The notes under the pieces are model-generated. The model searched no databases, was not told the origin of the DNA, and saw only the letters and a program-made list of their open reading frames with translations. Of a DNA stretch of 64,000 nucleotides, positions 1-7,551 are shown piece after piece (position 1 is the stretch's first letter; each line of letters begins with the position of its first letter). This DNA is from Solirubrobacteraceae bacterium. GTDB lineage: Bacteria; Actinomycetota; Thermoleophilia; Solirubrobacterales; Solirubrobacteraceae. Both the position numbers and the translations under genes were made by a program. The stretch spans positions 47,807 through 111,806 of the forward strand of contig JADGPL010000012.1 of the NCBI GenBank assembly GCA_017882455.1. The letters run 5' to 3'.

Positions 1-1
1 T

Positions 2-349
2 GTCGGCAGCCCGCCGGACGGGCGCGCCGCGGCGGCTGCCCGGAGCCGGGGCACTGTGCTGGAGGGCCGCGCGCGTCAGGTCACACGTGAGGATCTCGAT
101 TCTTATGATCTCGTGATTGCGATGGACAGCGCGAACATGCGCGAGCTCAGGCAACTGGCGGGCGGCGAGTCCGAGCGGGCGAAGGTGCGGATGCTCAGGG
201 AGTTCGACCCGGTCAGCGCGCAGCGCGGCGAGCTGGATGTGCCGGACCCCTACTACGGCGGAGACGGTGGCTTCGAGGAGGTCTTCGAGCTCGTGCGGGC
301 GGCCTGTGAGGGACTGCTCGAGAGGATCCAGGCCGGCGAGCTGCCGTGA
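2..349 (+). CDS. Low-molecular-weight protein tyrosine phosphatase, C-terminal part (cut by window edge)
   Basis: The frame is open from base 2, so the N-terminus with the CX5R loop lies outside the window. The visible part has the VGSPPDGRA segment, the VIAMDSANMREL segment and the general-acid loop DPYYGG, all typical of LMW phosphatases. The stop overlaps the GTG start of the fructosamine-kinase gene by 4 nt (GTGA), so the two are translationally coupled. LMW phosphatases of this type can act on ribulosamine-5-phosphate residues, which fits a protein-deglycation role beside a fructosamine-kinase homologue better than tyrosine signalling. That functional choice is inference; the family assignment is firm. 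Confidence 0.9.
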   Translation, partial: VGSPPDGRAAAAARSRGTVLEGRARQVTREDLDSYDLVIAMDSANMRELRQLAGGESERAKVRMLREFDPVSAQRGELDVPDPYYGGDGGFEEVFELVRAACEGLLERIQAGELP

Positions 350-1203
350 GCCCGAGCACGGCGTGGCGCCCGACGCTGCCGCCCGGGGCCGGTCAGCCCC
401 GGCGCGTGGGCGGTGGCGATATCAACGAGGCCTACCGCGTCGTGCTGGCCGACGGAGTCGAGGCGTTCGTGAAGACCCGTGAGGACGCCCTGCCCGGCGA
501 GTATGCGGCGGAGGCCGCCGGCCTTGCCTGGCTGGCCGAGCCCGGTGAGCTGCGAACACCGCGGGTGCTGGCCCTCGACGAGCGCTACCTCGCGCTCGAG
601 TGGGTCGAGCAGGGGCGACTGGAAGGGCCCGGCGCGGAGGAGCTCGGCCGCGGCCTCGCCGCAACGCATGCCGCGGGCGCGCCCTGCTTCGGCGACGCAG
701 CGAGAGATCGGGAGGCGGGCTTCGGCTCGCTGCGCCTCTCGAACGAGCCGACCGAGGACTGGCCCACCTTCTACGCAGAGCGCCGGCTTCTGCCGCTGGC
801 ACGGATGGGCGGCGAGCGGGGCGTGCTCTCGTCCTCTGCGGTGGGGGCGGTGGAGCGTGTGTGCGAGCGCCTGAGCGATCTGGTCGGGCCGTCCGAGCCG
901 CCGGCGCGCCTGCACGGCGATCTGTGGTCGGGCAACGTGATGGCCGGAACGGACGGGCGTCCCTGGCTGATCGACCCGGCTGCCTATGGCGGCCACCGCG
1001 AGGTGGACCTGGCGATGTTGCGCCTGTTCGGCTCGCCCTCCGGGCGCGTGTTCGCAGCCTATGAGGAGCACAGCCCACTGGCGGCCGGCTGGCGCGAGCG
1101 GGTGGAGCTCTACCAGCTGCTTCCGCTGCTCGTGCACGCGCTGCTGTTCGGCGGCTCCTACATCGGCGCGGCCGAAGGCATCGCCCGGCATTACGCCGGT
1201 TGA
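346..1203 (+). CDS. Fructosamine/ketosamine-3-kinase family protein
   Basis: A 285-residue cytosolic kinase of the FN3K family, in the aminoglycoside-phosphotransferase fold. Key motifs are the N-terminal GGGDINEAYRV nucleotide-binding loop, the catalytic HGDLWSGNVM segment (about residues 192-201), the metal-binding WLIDPAAYGG segment and the C-terminal LLVHALLFGGSYIG helix typical of the family. Length is normal. Bacterial FN3K homologues phosphorylate ribulosamines or erythrulosamines on glycated protein, which makes the sugar leave spontaneously. The GTG start overlaps the phosphatase stop, giving a two-gene repair operon. Which ketosamine is the substrate cannot be read from sequence. 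Confidence 0.92.
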   Translation: MSPSTAWRPTLPPGAGQPRRVGGGDINEAYRVVLADGVEAFVKTREDALPGEYAAEAAGLAWLAEPGELRTPRVLALDERYLALEWVEQGRLEGPGAEELGRGLAATHAAGAPCFGDAARDREAGFGSLRLSNEPTEDWPTFYAERRLLPLARMGGERGVLSSSAVGAVERVCERLSDLVGPSEPPARLHGDLWSGNVMAGTDGRPWLIDPAAYGGHREVDLAMLRLFGSPSGRVFAAYEEHSPLAAGWRERVELYQLLPLLVHALLFGGSYIGAAEGIARHYAG

Positions 1204-1267
1204 GCCACGCTTCGGCTCGTCGGCGTCACGCTCGTCCCGCGCGGCGGCGGGAGTCGGATCAGGACAT

Positions 1268-1891
1268 GTGCACGACGACACGGCATCGGCTCGTCACCGG
1301 CTGTACCTGCTGGCGCGTGTGATCGTCGTGCGCCACTACCGCCAACAGCTGACCCTGGAGGTGCTCGCGCGCGCCCTGGCGAGCTCGCCCCGCCAGATCC
1401 AGCGTGCGTACATGCAGTGCGGGCACACGAGCTTCCGCGAGGACCTGCTCGCACGGCGGATGAGCGTGGCGGCTGACCTGCTGCTCGAGCAGCGCTCGAT
1501 CGCTGTCGCCGACGTGGGCCGACTGGTGGGCTATCGCCAGAGCTCGCGCTTCGCGAGCGCGTTCAGACGTCGCTACGGCCTCACGCCGTCGCGCTTCCGC
1601 GCGGCAGCGCCGCAACGCATCGCAGCGTCCTCACGAGCTCCCGGGGCGGGGAACGCCGGCGGCCACGGCTTCCCTGGCGCCGAGGTCCTCGGCGGTGTCC
1701 ACGGATTCCGCGCCGGGAAGGTGCAGGCGCATCAGCGTTCCGCCGCCAGGGGCGGGCTCGGCGGCGATGCTCCCGCCCTGCTGGCCGGCGACCTGGCGCA
1801 CGATCGCGAGCCCGAGGCCCGAGCCGGGGCGACCGCGAGCCTCGGCGCCGCGATAGAAGCGGTCGAAGATGTGGGGCAGGTCCTCGACTGA
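1268..1891 (+). CDS. Small AraC-type helix-turn-helix regulator, 3' end overlapping the histidine-kinase gene
   Basis: From the GTG at 1268 the first ~115 residues form a clear AraC-family DNA-binding domain: two helix-turn-helix units, with LTLEVLARALASSPRQIQRA in the first and VADVGRLVGYRQSSRFASAF plus RRYGLTPSRFR in the second. There is no sensor domain. After about position 1620 the frame continues to a stop at 1891, antisense to the end of the convergent histidine-kinase gene, and this tail (AGNAGGHGFPG onward) looks non-conserved. Either the protein has an unusual tail encoded antisense or a stop has been lost by frameshift. The first domain is a confident call; the real end is not. Confidence 0.75.
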   Translation: MHDDTASARHRLYLLARVIVVRHYRQQLTLEVLARALASSPRQIQRAYMQCGHTSFREDLLARRMSVAADLLLEQRSIAVADVGRLVGYRQSSRFASAFRRRYGLTPSRFRAAAPQRIAASSRAPGAGNAGGHGFPGAEVLGGVHGFRAGKVQAHQRSAARGGLGGDAPALLAGDLAHDREPEARAGATASLGAAIEAVEDVGQVLD

Positions 1892-3220
1892 GATCCCGGG
1901 ACCGTGGTCGCGCACGGTCAGGTGCGTTCCGGCGAGGCGGATCTCGACGGGCTCTTCAGGCGGGCTGTACTTGATCGCGTTGTCGATCAGGTTGCTCACG
2001 GCGCGCTCCAGGCGCGCGGGCACGCCGGTGACGATCGTGGGCTCCACGTCGAGGAGGAGCGGCGTGGCCGGCGCGTGCCTGCGGGCGCGCTGGACGACCT
2101 CGTCGACGAGCAGGTCCAAGCGCACCTCTTCGAGGTCCTCTCGAGGCTCCTCGCCGCGGGCGAGGTCGATCAGGTCGTTGATGACCAGGGTGAGCTCCTC
2201 GATCTGCTCGACCACGTCGGCCAGCAGCCCCTGCTGCTCCCCCTGGCTCATGAACGAGCCCTGCTGCTGGAGGATCTCGATGTTGGTGCGCAGGCTGGTG
2301 ACGGGCGTGCGCAGCTCGTGCGAGGCGTCGGCAACGAGCTGGCGCTGTGCATGCACGGAGGCGTCGAGCGCGCTCACGGAGCGCTCGAGCGCGTCGAGCA
2401 TCGCGTTGAAGCTCCCGGCCAGCCGCCCGATCTCGTCTTCGCCGACCCCCTCGATGCGACGGCTGAGGTCGCGGGTGACGGCCACGTGCTCGGTGGTCTC
2501 GGTGAGCCGCTTGATCGGCTGCACGGCGGCACCGGCCACCAGGCGCCCGAGCAACGCGGCCAACGCGATGCCGCCGACGTCGAGCAGCACCAGGATCAGG
2601 CGCAGGCGGCTGAGCAGGCTGTCGACTTCGGTGAGCGGCAGCGCCAGCTGTACCGCGCGCCCGCTGCCGAAGGGCTCGGCAAAGACACGCAGGTGGATCC
2701 CCTCGACGGTGGCATCGCGGAAGAACGGGGGGCCACCGCGGGCTGCGAGCGCACGGGTGCCGGCGTTCACCGGGATCGATACGCCGGGCGCCGAGCGCAG
2801 GAGCACGGTACCCCCCGCATCGACCACCTGTTGATAGCCACGCACCTGGTCGGGGTTGGGGGGCAGTTTCCCGAACAGGTTGCGCGGTGTGGCGCGGCGT
2901 CTTCTCCCGGTGGCTTTGGGCGTCGCTTTCGCGGGCGTCGCTTTCGCGAGCGTCGCGCTCGCGTCGTCCGGGGGCGGTGAGACGTTGTCTCCGGCGGCGA
3001 GGCGCAGCGCCGCGCTTTCCCGGGTGGTCGCGGCCGTGCGCCCGTTGGGACCAAGGAATTTGATCAGGCGCCCGGCCTCGCGGCCGCGGTTGCGCAGCTG
3101 GGTGTCGATTTGGCTGTGCAGCTGGTTGGAGGTCAACACGTAGGTGAGCAGGGAGGCGAGCACCACGGCCACCGCCACCGCGGCGGCCGAGACGAGCGTG
3201 ATGCGCCTGCGAAAGCTCAT
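1631..3220 (-). CDS. Membrane sensor histidine kinase (MprB-like)
   Basis: A 529-residue orthodox histidine kinase. An N-terminal membrane segment (about residues 10-30), an extracytoplasmic sensor region with a Lys/Ala/Arg-rich low-complexity stretch, a second membrane segment (about 205-230) and a HAMP domain precede the phospho-acceptor helix ASHELRTPVTSL (His near residue 300). The ATPase domain has NLIDNAIKYS (N box), DHGPGIS (G1) and GSGLGLAIV (G2). Its ATG overlaps the stop of the upstream response regulator by 4 nt, so the pair is one operon. The signal is unknown; the arrangement resembles MprAB-type envelope-stress systems. Confidence 0.93.
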   Translation of the reverse strand: MSFRRRITLVSAAAVAVAVVLASLLTYVLTSNQLHSQIDTQLRNRGREAGRLIKFLGPNGRTAATTRESAALRLAAGDNVSPPPDDASATLAKATPAKATPKATGRRRRATPRNLFGKLPPNPDQVRGYQQVVDAGGTVLLRSAPGVSIPVNAGTRALAARGGPPFFRDATVEGIHLRVFAEPFGSGRAVQLALPLTEVDSLLSRLRLILVLLDVGGIALAALLGRLVAGAAVQPIKRLTETTEHVAVTRDLSRRIEGVGEDEIGRLAGSFNAMLDALERSVSALDASVHAQRQLVADASHELRTPVTSLRTNIEILQQQGSFMSQGEQQGLLADVVEQIEELTLVINDLIDLARGEEPREDLEEVRLDLLVDEVVQRARRHAPATPLLLDVEPTIVTGVPARLERAVSNLIDNAIKYSPPEEPVEIRLAGTHLTVRDHGPGISVEDLPHIFDRFYRGAEARGRPGSGLGLAIVRQVAGQQGGSIAAEPAPGGGTLMRLHLPGAESVDTAEDLGAREAVAAGVPRPGSS

Positions 3221-3912
3221 GGGCGGGTACGCAGGACATAGCCGACGCCGCGCACGGTGTGCAACAGGCGGGACTCCTCGCCGACCTCGGTCTTGCGCCT
3301 GAGATAGCCCATGTAGACGCCCAGCGAGTTGGAGCTCGAGCCGAAGTCATAGCCCCAGACCTGCTCGAAGATCACCGAGCGTGAGAGGACCTGACGCGGG
3401 TGACGCATGAACAGCTCCAGCAGCAGGAACTCGGTGCGCGTGAGCTGGAGGATGCGCTCGCCGCGCCACGCCTCGTGGGCGCGCAGGTCGAGGCGCAGAT
3501 CCTCGAAGTGCAGGGTCTCGGCCGGACCGTCCTCGTCCTCGCCGGCCCGGCGCAACAGCGCGCGCACACGCGCCAGCAGCTCGCGCAGGGCGAAGGGCTT
3601 TATGAGGTAGTCGTCGGCGCCGGCATCCAGGCCGGCCACGCGGTCGTCGACCTCGCCACGGGCGGTGAGCATCAGCACGGGCGTGGTATCGCCGCCCTCG
3701 CGCAGGCGCCGGCAGACCTCGAGGCCATCCATGCGGGGCATCGCGATGTCGAGGATCACCGCCTCGTAGGGGGCGCTGCCGAGGCGCTCGAGCGCCTGCA
3801 CTCCGTCGGCCGCCTGGGCCACGTCGTAGTGTTCGAGCGTGAGCGCGCGGGAGAGCGCGCTCTGAACCGCGGGCTCGTCGTCGACGACAAGTATGCGTGC
3901 TTGCTCGGCCAT
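3217..3912 (-). CDS. OmpR/PhoB-family response regulator (MprA-like)
   Basis: A 231-residue transcription factor. The receiver domain (1-120) has the acidic pair DDE near residue 11, phospho-acceptor Asp55 in LDIAMPRMDG, and the LIKPF lysine. The C-terminal winged helix (about 135-230) ends in GYDFGSSSNSLGVYMGYLRRK and VRGVGYVLR, typical of OmpR-type DNA binding. It is the first gene of a two-gene leftward operon with the histidine kinase. The short divergent spacer (3913-3992) before the flippase-like gene is a plausible site of autoregulation. Confidence 0.95.
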   Translation of the reverse strand: MAEQARILVVDDEPAVQSALSRALTLEHYDVAQAADGVQALERLGSAPYEAVILDIAMPRMDGLEVCRRLREGGDTTPVLMLTARGEVDDRVAGLDAGADDYLIKPFALRELLARVRALLRRAGEDEDGPAETLHFEDLRLDLRAHEAWRGERILQLTRTEFLLLELFMRHPRQVLSRSVIFEQVWGYDFGSSSNSLGVYMGYLRRKTEVGEESRLLHTVRGVGYVLRTRP

Positions 3913-3992
3913 GTTCGGCGGCGCCCGGCGCCTTCTCTGACCCCCGGACCGGCGGCGAGCGGCGGGCAGGACGTGCTTGTCAGGCTAGCGTG

Positions 3993-5096
3993 ATGGGCAT
4001 CTCGGACAGCGGGCTAAGGAAACACGAAGAGACTTCTAAGAATCGCCAGGGAGGGGACATCGCCGAGCCGGAGGTAGTGCAGCAGGACAGCACAGCGATG
4101 CTGGCCGCGCAGTCGCGCACGTTGCGCAACAGCATCATCAGCCTCGCCGTCTTCTTTGCGCTGGTGGCCGCGCTGCTGCTGGGCGTGCCCTCGCTGCGGG
4201 CGGCCGGCGAGCGCATCACCGACGCGAACACCTCGTGGATCGCCACGGCGCTGGTGCTGGAGGTGCTCTCGTGCATGGGTTATGTGGTGCTGTTCGATCT
4301 CGTCTTCGGGCGGCTGGGACGCAGCATCAGCTCGCGCCTTTCGCTGTCGGAGCTGGCGGTCAACTCGGTGGTGTCGGTCAGTGGGCTGGCGGGCATCGCG
4401 CTGGGGGCGTGGGTGCTGCGCAGCAAAGGCTTCTCGGTCGAGCGCATAGCCAAGCGCTCGGTGCTGATCTTCGTGCTGACGAGCGCGGTGAACGTGGGCA
4501 TGGTGGTCGTGATCGGTCTGCCGATGTGGTTGGGGATCGTGCCGGGCTCGCGCGATGAGCTGCTCACCCTGCTCCCGGCGCTGGCCGCGGCGGCGACGAT
4601 CGTGGGAACGCTCGTGCTCGCGGCCTGGGCGCGGCGGGCTTCCGCGCGGCGGGCCGCGGATGGACAGGCGCCGATGAGCAGTCGCATGACGGTTGCGCTG
4701 ATCGCGGTCGGCGGAGGCGTGCAGGACGCGCTCGGCCTGATTCGTGCCCATGACTGGCGCCTGTTCGGCGCGGTCGGCTACTGGCTGTTCGACAACCTCG
4801 TCCTGTATGCGTGCCTGGCGGCCTTCGGCCACGCGCCCTCGTTCTGGGTGGTGGCGATGGCCTACCTGGTGGGGATGCTCGCCAACTCCGTGCCCGTTCC
4901 GGGCGGCTTCCTCGCGGTGGAAGGCGGCCTGGTGGGCATGCTGCTGCTGTTCGGCGCGCGCCCCGGCTCGCTGGTGATCGCGGCCGTGGTGGTCTACCGG
5001 GCGATCTCGCTGTGGATTCCGGCGGTGATCGGCTCGCTGGCCTTTCTCAGCCTGCGCCGCGAGATCGGAAAGCCGGTGGCCCCGGCTGTTCGGTGA
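3993..5096 (+). CDS. Lysylphosphatidylglycerol-synthase-type flippase-like membrane protein
   Basis: An integral membrane protein of about 367 residues with around eight hydrophobic segments and the features of the LPG-synthase transmembrane/flippase-like family, such as LSELAVNSVVSVSG and the glycine/proline-rich GMLANSVPVPGGFLAVEGG. There is no soluble aminoacyl-transfer domain, so lipid translocation or a scaffold role is more likely than lipid lysylation. The ATG at 3993 lies downstream of the divergent response-regulator start; ATG 4098 is an alternative that would drop a hydrophilic N-terminal segment. Confidence 0.8.
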   Translation: MGISDSGLRKHEETSKNRQGGDIAEPEVVQQDSTAMLAAQSRTLRNSIISLAVFFALVAALLLGVPSLRAAGERITDANTSWIATALVLEVLSCMGYVVLFDLVFGRLGRSISSRLSLSELAVNSVVSVSGLAGIALGAWVLRSKGFSVERIAKRSVLIFVLTSAVNVGMVVVIGLPMWLGIVPGSRDELLTLLPALAAAATIVGTLVLAAWARRASARRAADGQAPMSSRMTVALIAVGGGVQDALGLIRAHDWRLFGAVGYWLFDNLVLYACLAAFGHAPSFWVVAMAYLVGMLANSVPVPGGFLAVEGGLVGMLLLFGARPGSLVIAAVVVYRAISLWIPAVIGSLAFLSLRREIGKPVAPAVR

Positions 5097-5100
5097 CGCT

Positions 5101-5790
5101 CTAACCGTCGAGCGAGGCCGAGTAGGCGAGTTGGGCGGCGGCCTGCTGACAGGCATGGCCGGGCAGGCTGGCCATCGTGTGCGCGAGCGCTCCGCCGAGC
5201 GCCCCGGCGAGCCCCGGACAGTAGACGGGTGCGGGCAGATCGCCCACGGACGATCCGGGGGCGTTGAGCGGCAGCAGCTGCTGGGCGGCGCTCAACGCGT
5301 GGGCGTAGGTGTCGGAGAAGATGTCGATGGCCACGCGGCCGCTGTAGATCTCGATCGAGCGGCCTTCGTCATAGACGGTCGCGGGCACGCCACGGACGAG
5401 GATGTTGTGCTGAGGCCCGAGGGTGGAGTTGGAGTGCAGGCGGTAGAGGACGGTGGTGACCTGCAGCGGCAGCAGGCAGCTGCCTCCGCCGAAGATCCCC
5501 TTGCTCTGCACGCAGTCGCCGTAGTAGACGCTGTCGCCGATTTTGTCGATGTAGCCACGCAGCCCGTCGGCGGCCGCGAGGGGGTGCCCCTGGAAGCTCG
5601 GACCGACCCAGTAGACGCGGTAGTAGGGGAACGTCTGCGCTTCGGCCAGTTCTCGGGCGGCGATCTCTCGAGGATGGCCGGTGCCACAGCCGAGCGCGAG
5701 CACGGCGGCGGCCACGGCGGCGAGCGCCAGGGCGATCCTGAGGGCGCTGTGGAGGGCGCTGGCGGCTTCGGGGACGGGCATGGCCGTCAT
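5101..5790 (-). CDS. Putative lipoprotein of unknown function
   Basis: A 229-residue protein with an N-terminal hydrophobic signal (ALRIALALAAVAAAVLALGC) ending in a lipobox cysteine near residue 35, so it is predicted to be lipid-anchored on the outer face of the membrane. The mature part has conserved-looking aromatic segments (PYYRVYWVG, DSVYYGDC) and three or four cysteines that could form disulfides. I recognise no domain. It converges on the flippase-like gene (stops 4 bases apart) and is divergent from the large membrane protein that follows. Confidence 0.7.
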   Translation of the reverse strand: MTAMPVPEAASALHSALRIALALAAVAAAVLALGCGTGHPREIAARELAEAQTFPYYRVYWVGPSFQGHPLAAADGLRGYIDKIGDSVYYGDCVQSKGIFGGGSCLLPLQVTTVLYRLHSNSTLGPQHNILVRGVPATVYDEGRSIEIYSGRVAIDIFSDTYAHALSAAQQLLPLNAPGSSVGDLPAPVYCPGLAGALGGALAHTMASLPGHACQQAAAQLAYSASLDG

Positions 5791-5805
5791 TATCTTGGCG
5801 TGCCG

Positions 5806-7551
5806 ATGAAAAGCACAGCTACTTCGCGGCCACTCAGCTGTTCAAGCGGGTACGGATCCGCCACCGACCTGGCGGAAGAGCCGGGGTCCGGTGGGGTAGC
5901 ACACCGGACCCCGGTCGATCTTCGCACCGGCGGTGTGCGCCTTGCGCAGGTTTGGGTGCTCGGGTTTGTCGCAGCGCTCATGGCGCTGTGGCTGGTCGTG
6001 GACCCGCGCACCCCGGATCTGGCGGCGCAGGTCTACCGCGTGGGGCTGTTCCACCAGGTCGGCCTGGCGGTGTGGGACGAGCACTGGTATGCGGGCCACG
6101 ACCTGCCCGGCTACAGCCTGCTGTTCCCGCCGCTGGGGGCGCTGCTGGGGATCCGGGCGGTGGGCGCGCTGGCTGTGCTGGCATCGACGGTGCTGTTCGA
6201 GCGCCTGGCCCGGTCTGTGTGGGGCGATCGGGGGCGCTGGGGCGCTGCGCTGTTCGCGGTGGGCGCCGTCGGGGACGTGTGGGCGGGGCGGGTGACGTTC
6301 GCGCTGGGTGTCCCGCTTGCGCTGCTGTCTGTGCTCGCGCTGCGCCGGGGAGCGCCGTTGTGGGCTGCGGCCGGGGCACTGGCGTGTGCGGCGGCCAGCC
6401 CCGTGGCGGGCGCTCTCCTGGGATTGGCAGGGCTCACATGGGCGCTCACGCTTCGCGATCCTCGCCCGCTGCTGGTGCTGGCGGGGCCGGCGGCGGCGCT
6501 GGTGGTCGTGCTCGCGCTGGCGTTCCCGGAAGGAGGCTTTGAGCCCTACCCGATCCTGTCGTTTGCGGCGACGGCGGGCGTGGTGGGCCTGTTCGTGTGC
6601 GCGCTCCCGGCGGGCGAGCGGACGCTGCGGCTCGGCGCGTTGCTCTACCTGGCGCTCTGCGTCGCCTGCCTCCTGATCCACACGCCGGTGGGCAGCAACA
6701 TCGAGCGCTACGGCGTGCTGCTGGCAGGCCCCCTGCTGGCGTGCGCAGCGGCCGGCGCGCGACGCGGGCACAGGCCGGAGGGGGCAGGCCGGGCCTCGGG
6801 CGGCGCGCGGGGAGCGCTGGCCACGGGGCTGGTCGCGACGGCGCTCTGCGCGAGCGCCGTGTGGATGGTGTGGGGCCCGGTGCGCGAGACGCTCGCGGTG
6901 GCTGGAAGCCCGGCGACGAGCGCCTCCTATTACGTCCCGGTGGAGCGTTTCCTTGCCGCGCGGAGCGGCGGGCCTGTGCGCGTGGAGGTGCCGCTGACCA
7001 GGTCTCACTGGGAGGCGGCGCTGCTGGCGCCGAGCGTGTCGCTGGCGCGAGGGTGGGAGAAGCAGCTGGACAGCCGCTATGACGGCGTGCTGTTGGATCG
7101 GAATCTGACGGCGACGGGTTATGAGACCTGGCTGCACGAGCAGGCGGTGGCGTATGTGGCGCTGGCGGACGTGGCCCTGGATCCCTCGAGCGCGCGCGAG
7201 GGAAGGCTGATCCGCGCCGGCCTGCCGTTCCTGCGCCAGGTCTTCGAGAGCGCTCATTGGCGCATCTTCGAGGTGCGCGAGCCGACGCCCCTGGTCTCGG
7301 GGCCGGCCCGGCTCACCGCGCTTGGGCAGGACTCCTTCGCGCTGGAGGCATCCTCGGCGGGGCGCGTGCTCGTGCGGGTGCACTTCAGTCGCTACCTGAC
7401 CCTCACGACCGGCCGAGGCTGCGTGACGCCCGCGCGCGGAGGATGGACCGCGCTGAACGTGCGCGCGGCCGGTCCGGTCGTGGTCGCTGCGCGCTTCTCG
7501 CTGGCCCGGGCGTTCGGCGTGGGACGCTCGTGCAGCGCCGGTGCCTCTTGA
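5806..7551 (+). CDS. Large polytopic membrane protein, glycosyltransferase-like
   Basis: About 581 residues with an N-terminal tail, then about ten hydrophobic segments and a C-terminal non-membrane domain (roughly residues 370-581). Early residues DEHWYAGHDLPGYSLLFPPL sit in a loop after the first membrane segment, similar in placement to the acidic catalytic loop of GT-C glycosyltransferases, but no family can be named with certainty. ATG 5806 is chosen because it lies just beyond the divergent lipoprotein start; GTG 5800 is equally possible. Its stop overlaps the next gene, so the two are probably co-expressed and may act on the same cell-surface component. Confidence 0.7.
   Translation: MKSTATSRPLSCSSGYGSATDLAEEPGSGGVAHRTPVDLRTGGVRLAQVWVLGFVAALMALWLVVDPRTPDLAAQVYRVGLFHQVGLAVWDEHWYAGHDLPGYSLLFPPLGALLGIRAVGALAVLASTVLFERLARSVWGDRGRWGAALFAVGAVGDVWAGRVTFALGVPLALLSVLALRRGAPLWAAAGALACAAASPVAGALLGLAGLTWALTLRDPRPLLVLAGPAAALVVVLALAFPEGGFEPYPILSFAATAGVVGLFVCALPAGERTLRLGALLYLALCVACLLIHTPVGSNIERYGVLLAGPLLACAAAGARRGHRPEGAGRASGGARGALATGLVATALCASAVWMVWGPVRETLAVAGSPATSASYYVPVERFLAARSGGPVRVEVPLTRSHWEAALLAPSVSLARGWEKQLDSRYDGVLLDRNLTATGYETWLHEQAVAYVALADVALDPSSAREGRLIRAGLPFLRQVFESAHWRIFEVREPTPLVSGPARLTALGQDSFALEASSAGRVLVRVHFSRYLTLTTGRGCVTPARGGWTALNVRAAGPVVVAARFSLARAFGVGRSCSAGAS

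Noticed and set aside
4014..5156. Long antisense open frames, e.g. 4014-5156, 5842-7383 and 7392-8990 on the minus strand
   Set aside because: They mirror real plus-strand genes, are rich in Arg/His/Pro/Gln as expected from reverse reading of GC-rich codons, and have no ribosome-binding sites or recognisable domains.
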